Assembly (NCBI GenBank): GCA_949126835.1
Contig: OX421499.1
Coordinates: forward strand, 28,248,490-28,312,489
DNA from: Anisus vortex
Lineage: Eukaryota > Mollusca > Gastropoda > Planorbidae
Direction: 5' to 3'
DNA: 64,000 bases
The position numbers and the translations under genes were made by a program. Position 1 is the stretch's first letter; every line of letters begins with the position of its first letter. The notes under the pieces were generated by a model that was given only the letters and a program-made list of their open reading frames with translations, made no database searches and had not been told where the DNA came from. Shown in pieces: positions 63,673 to 64,000 of the stretch.

Positions 63673-64000
63673 CTTTAGAAAAAAAAACTTGACTTAACAG
63701 CAATTCTAGATAAGGGGCTACTTTTAAATTTAGCCAAGGCTTATGGCAGGTTTCACAAAATGACCACCAAGTGGTGTGGGTTTATTGTTTATTGTACAAA
63801 TAAAGATATTTATAAAAAATGTTTTGTTTACTTGTAGGTGTTGATATATCCATAAAGTATCAGCTGCATTAGTATTGTGTGTTTTAATTATGTTGTTATA
63901 TTGTTTATTTTAATTTAAATAGGGCATAAACGTCACATATTGGCCTGTTGCCATTTCCCAATTTTTCTTTTATACATTTGAAAATCATTTACCAGGAACA

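Noticed and set aside
63985..64000. First exon of VPS4 at the right edge (minus-strand donor GGTAAATG near 63990)
   Set aside because: Only about ten bases remain before the edge, so neither the codons nor the phase can be confirmed.

Overview
The window reads as animal nuclear DNA: AT-rich, intron-dominated, with GT-AG introns and crowded with SINEs, LINEs, short DNA transposons and minisatellites. The gene types and repeat style suggest an invertebrate, most likely a gastropod mollusc. That placement is inference, since no rRNA or mitochondrial marker is present.

Layout. (1) 1-2346: AT-rich DNA rich in the palindrome TAGGCCTA, with one tRNA-derived SINE. (2) 2347-5636 (+): the last five exons of a PRELI/slowmo-family mitochondrial lipid-transfer gene (PRELID3-like); its first exon lies outside the window or was not found. 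(3) 5637-9632: 3' flank and repeats. (4) 9633-39810 (+): a large, apparently complete gene for a single-pass membrane protein with tandem immunoglobulin-like domains. A signal-peptide exon is followed by four two-domain units and a final single domain, then a transmembrane exon and a Ser/Thr-rich cytoplasmic tail. Every Ig domain is split by a phase-0 intron and flanked by phase-1 introns, giving a repeating exon order that I call P-A-B-C. One expected exon (C of unit 2) cannot be found. I do not recognise this gene as a named family. (5) 42497-63672 (-): the AAA ATPase VPS4, complete except for its first exon, converging on the Ig gene. Its last intron is over 11 kb and holds a ~1.85 kb minisatellite and a young LTR retrotransposon with the order Gag-PR-IN-RT and a truncated RT.

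The most unusual observations concern splice sites. In the Ig gene, two 5' splice junctions have been tandemly amplified together with the end of the exon. A 30-bp unit follows exon P1 and stays in frame through about 14 copies; a 28-bp unit follows exon C4. In VPS4, the minisatellite next to the last exon carries an acceptor-like motif in every unit on the sense strand. Introns are further shaped by several DNA transposons with clear terminal repeats and target duplications and by nested SINE/LINE insertions.

PRELID3 and VPS4 are housekeeping genes (mitochondrial phospholipid transfer and ESCRT-III disassembly). The Ig gene between them is a cell-surface recognition or adhesion candidate. 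No functional link between the three is implied beyond neighbourhood.
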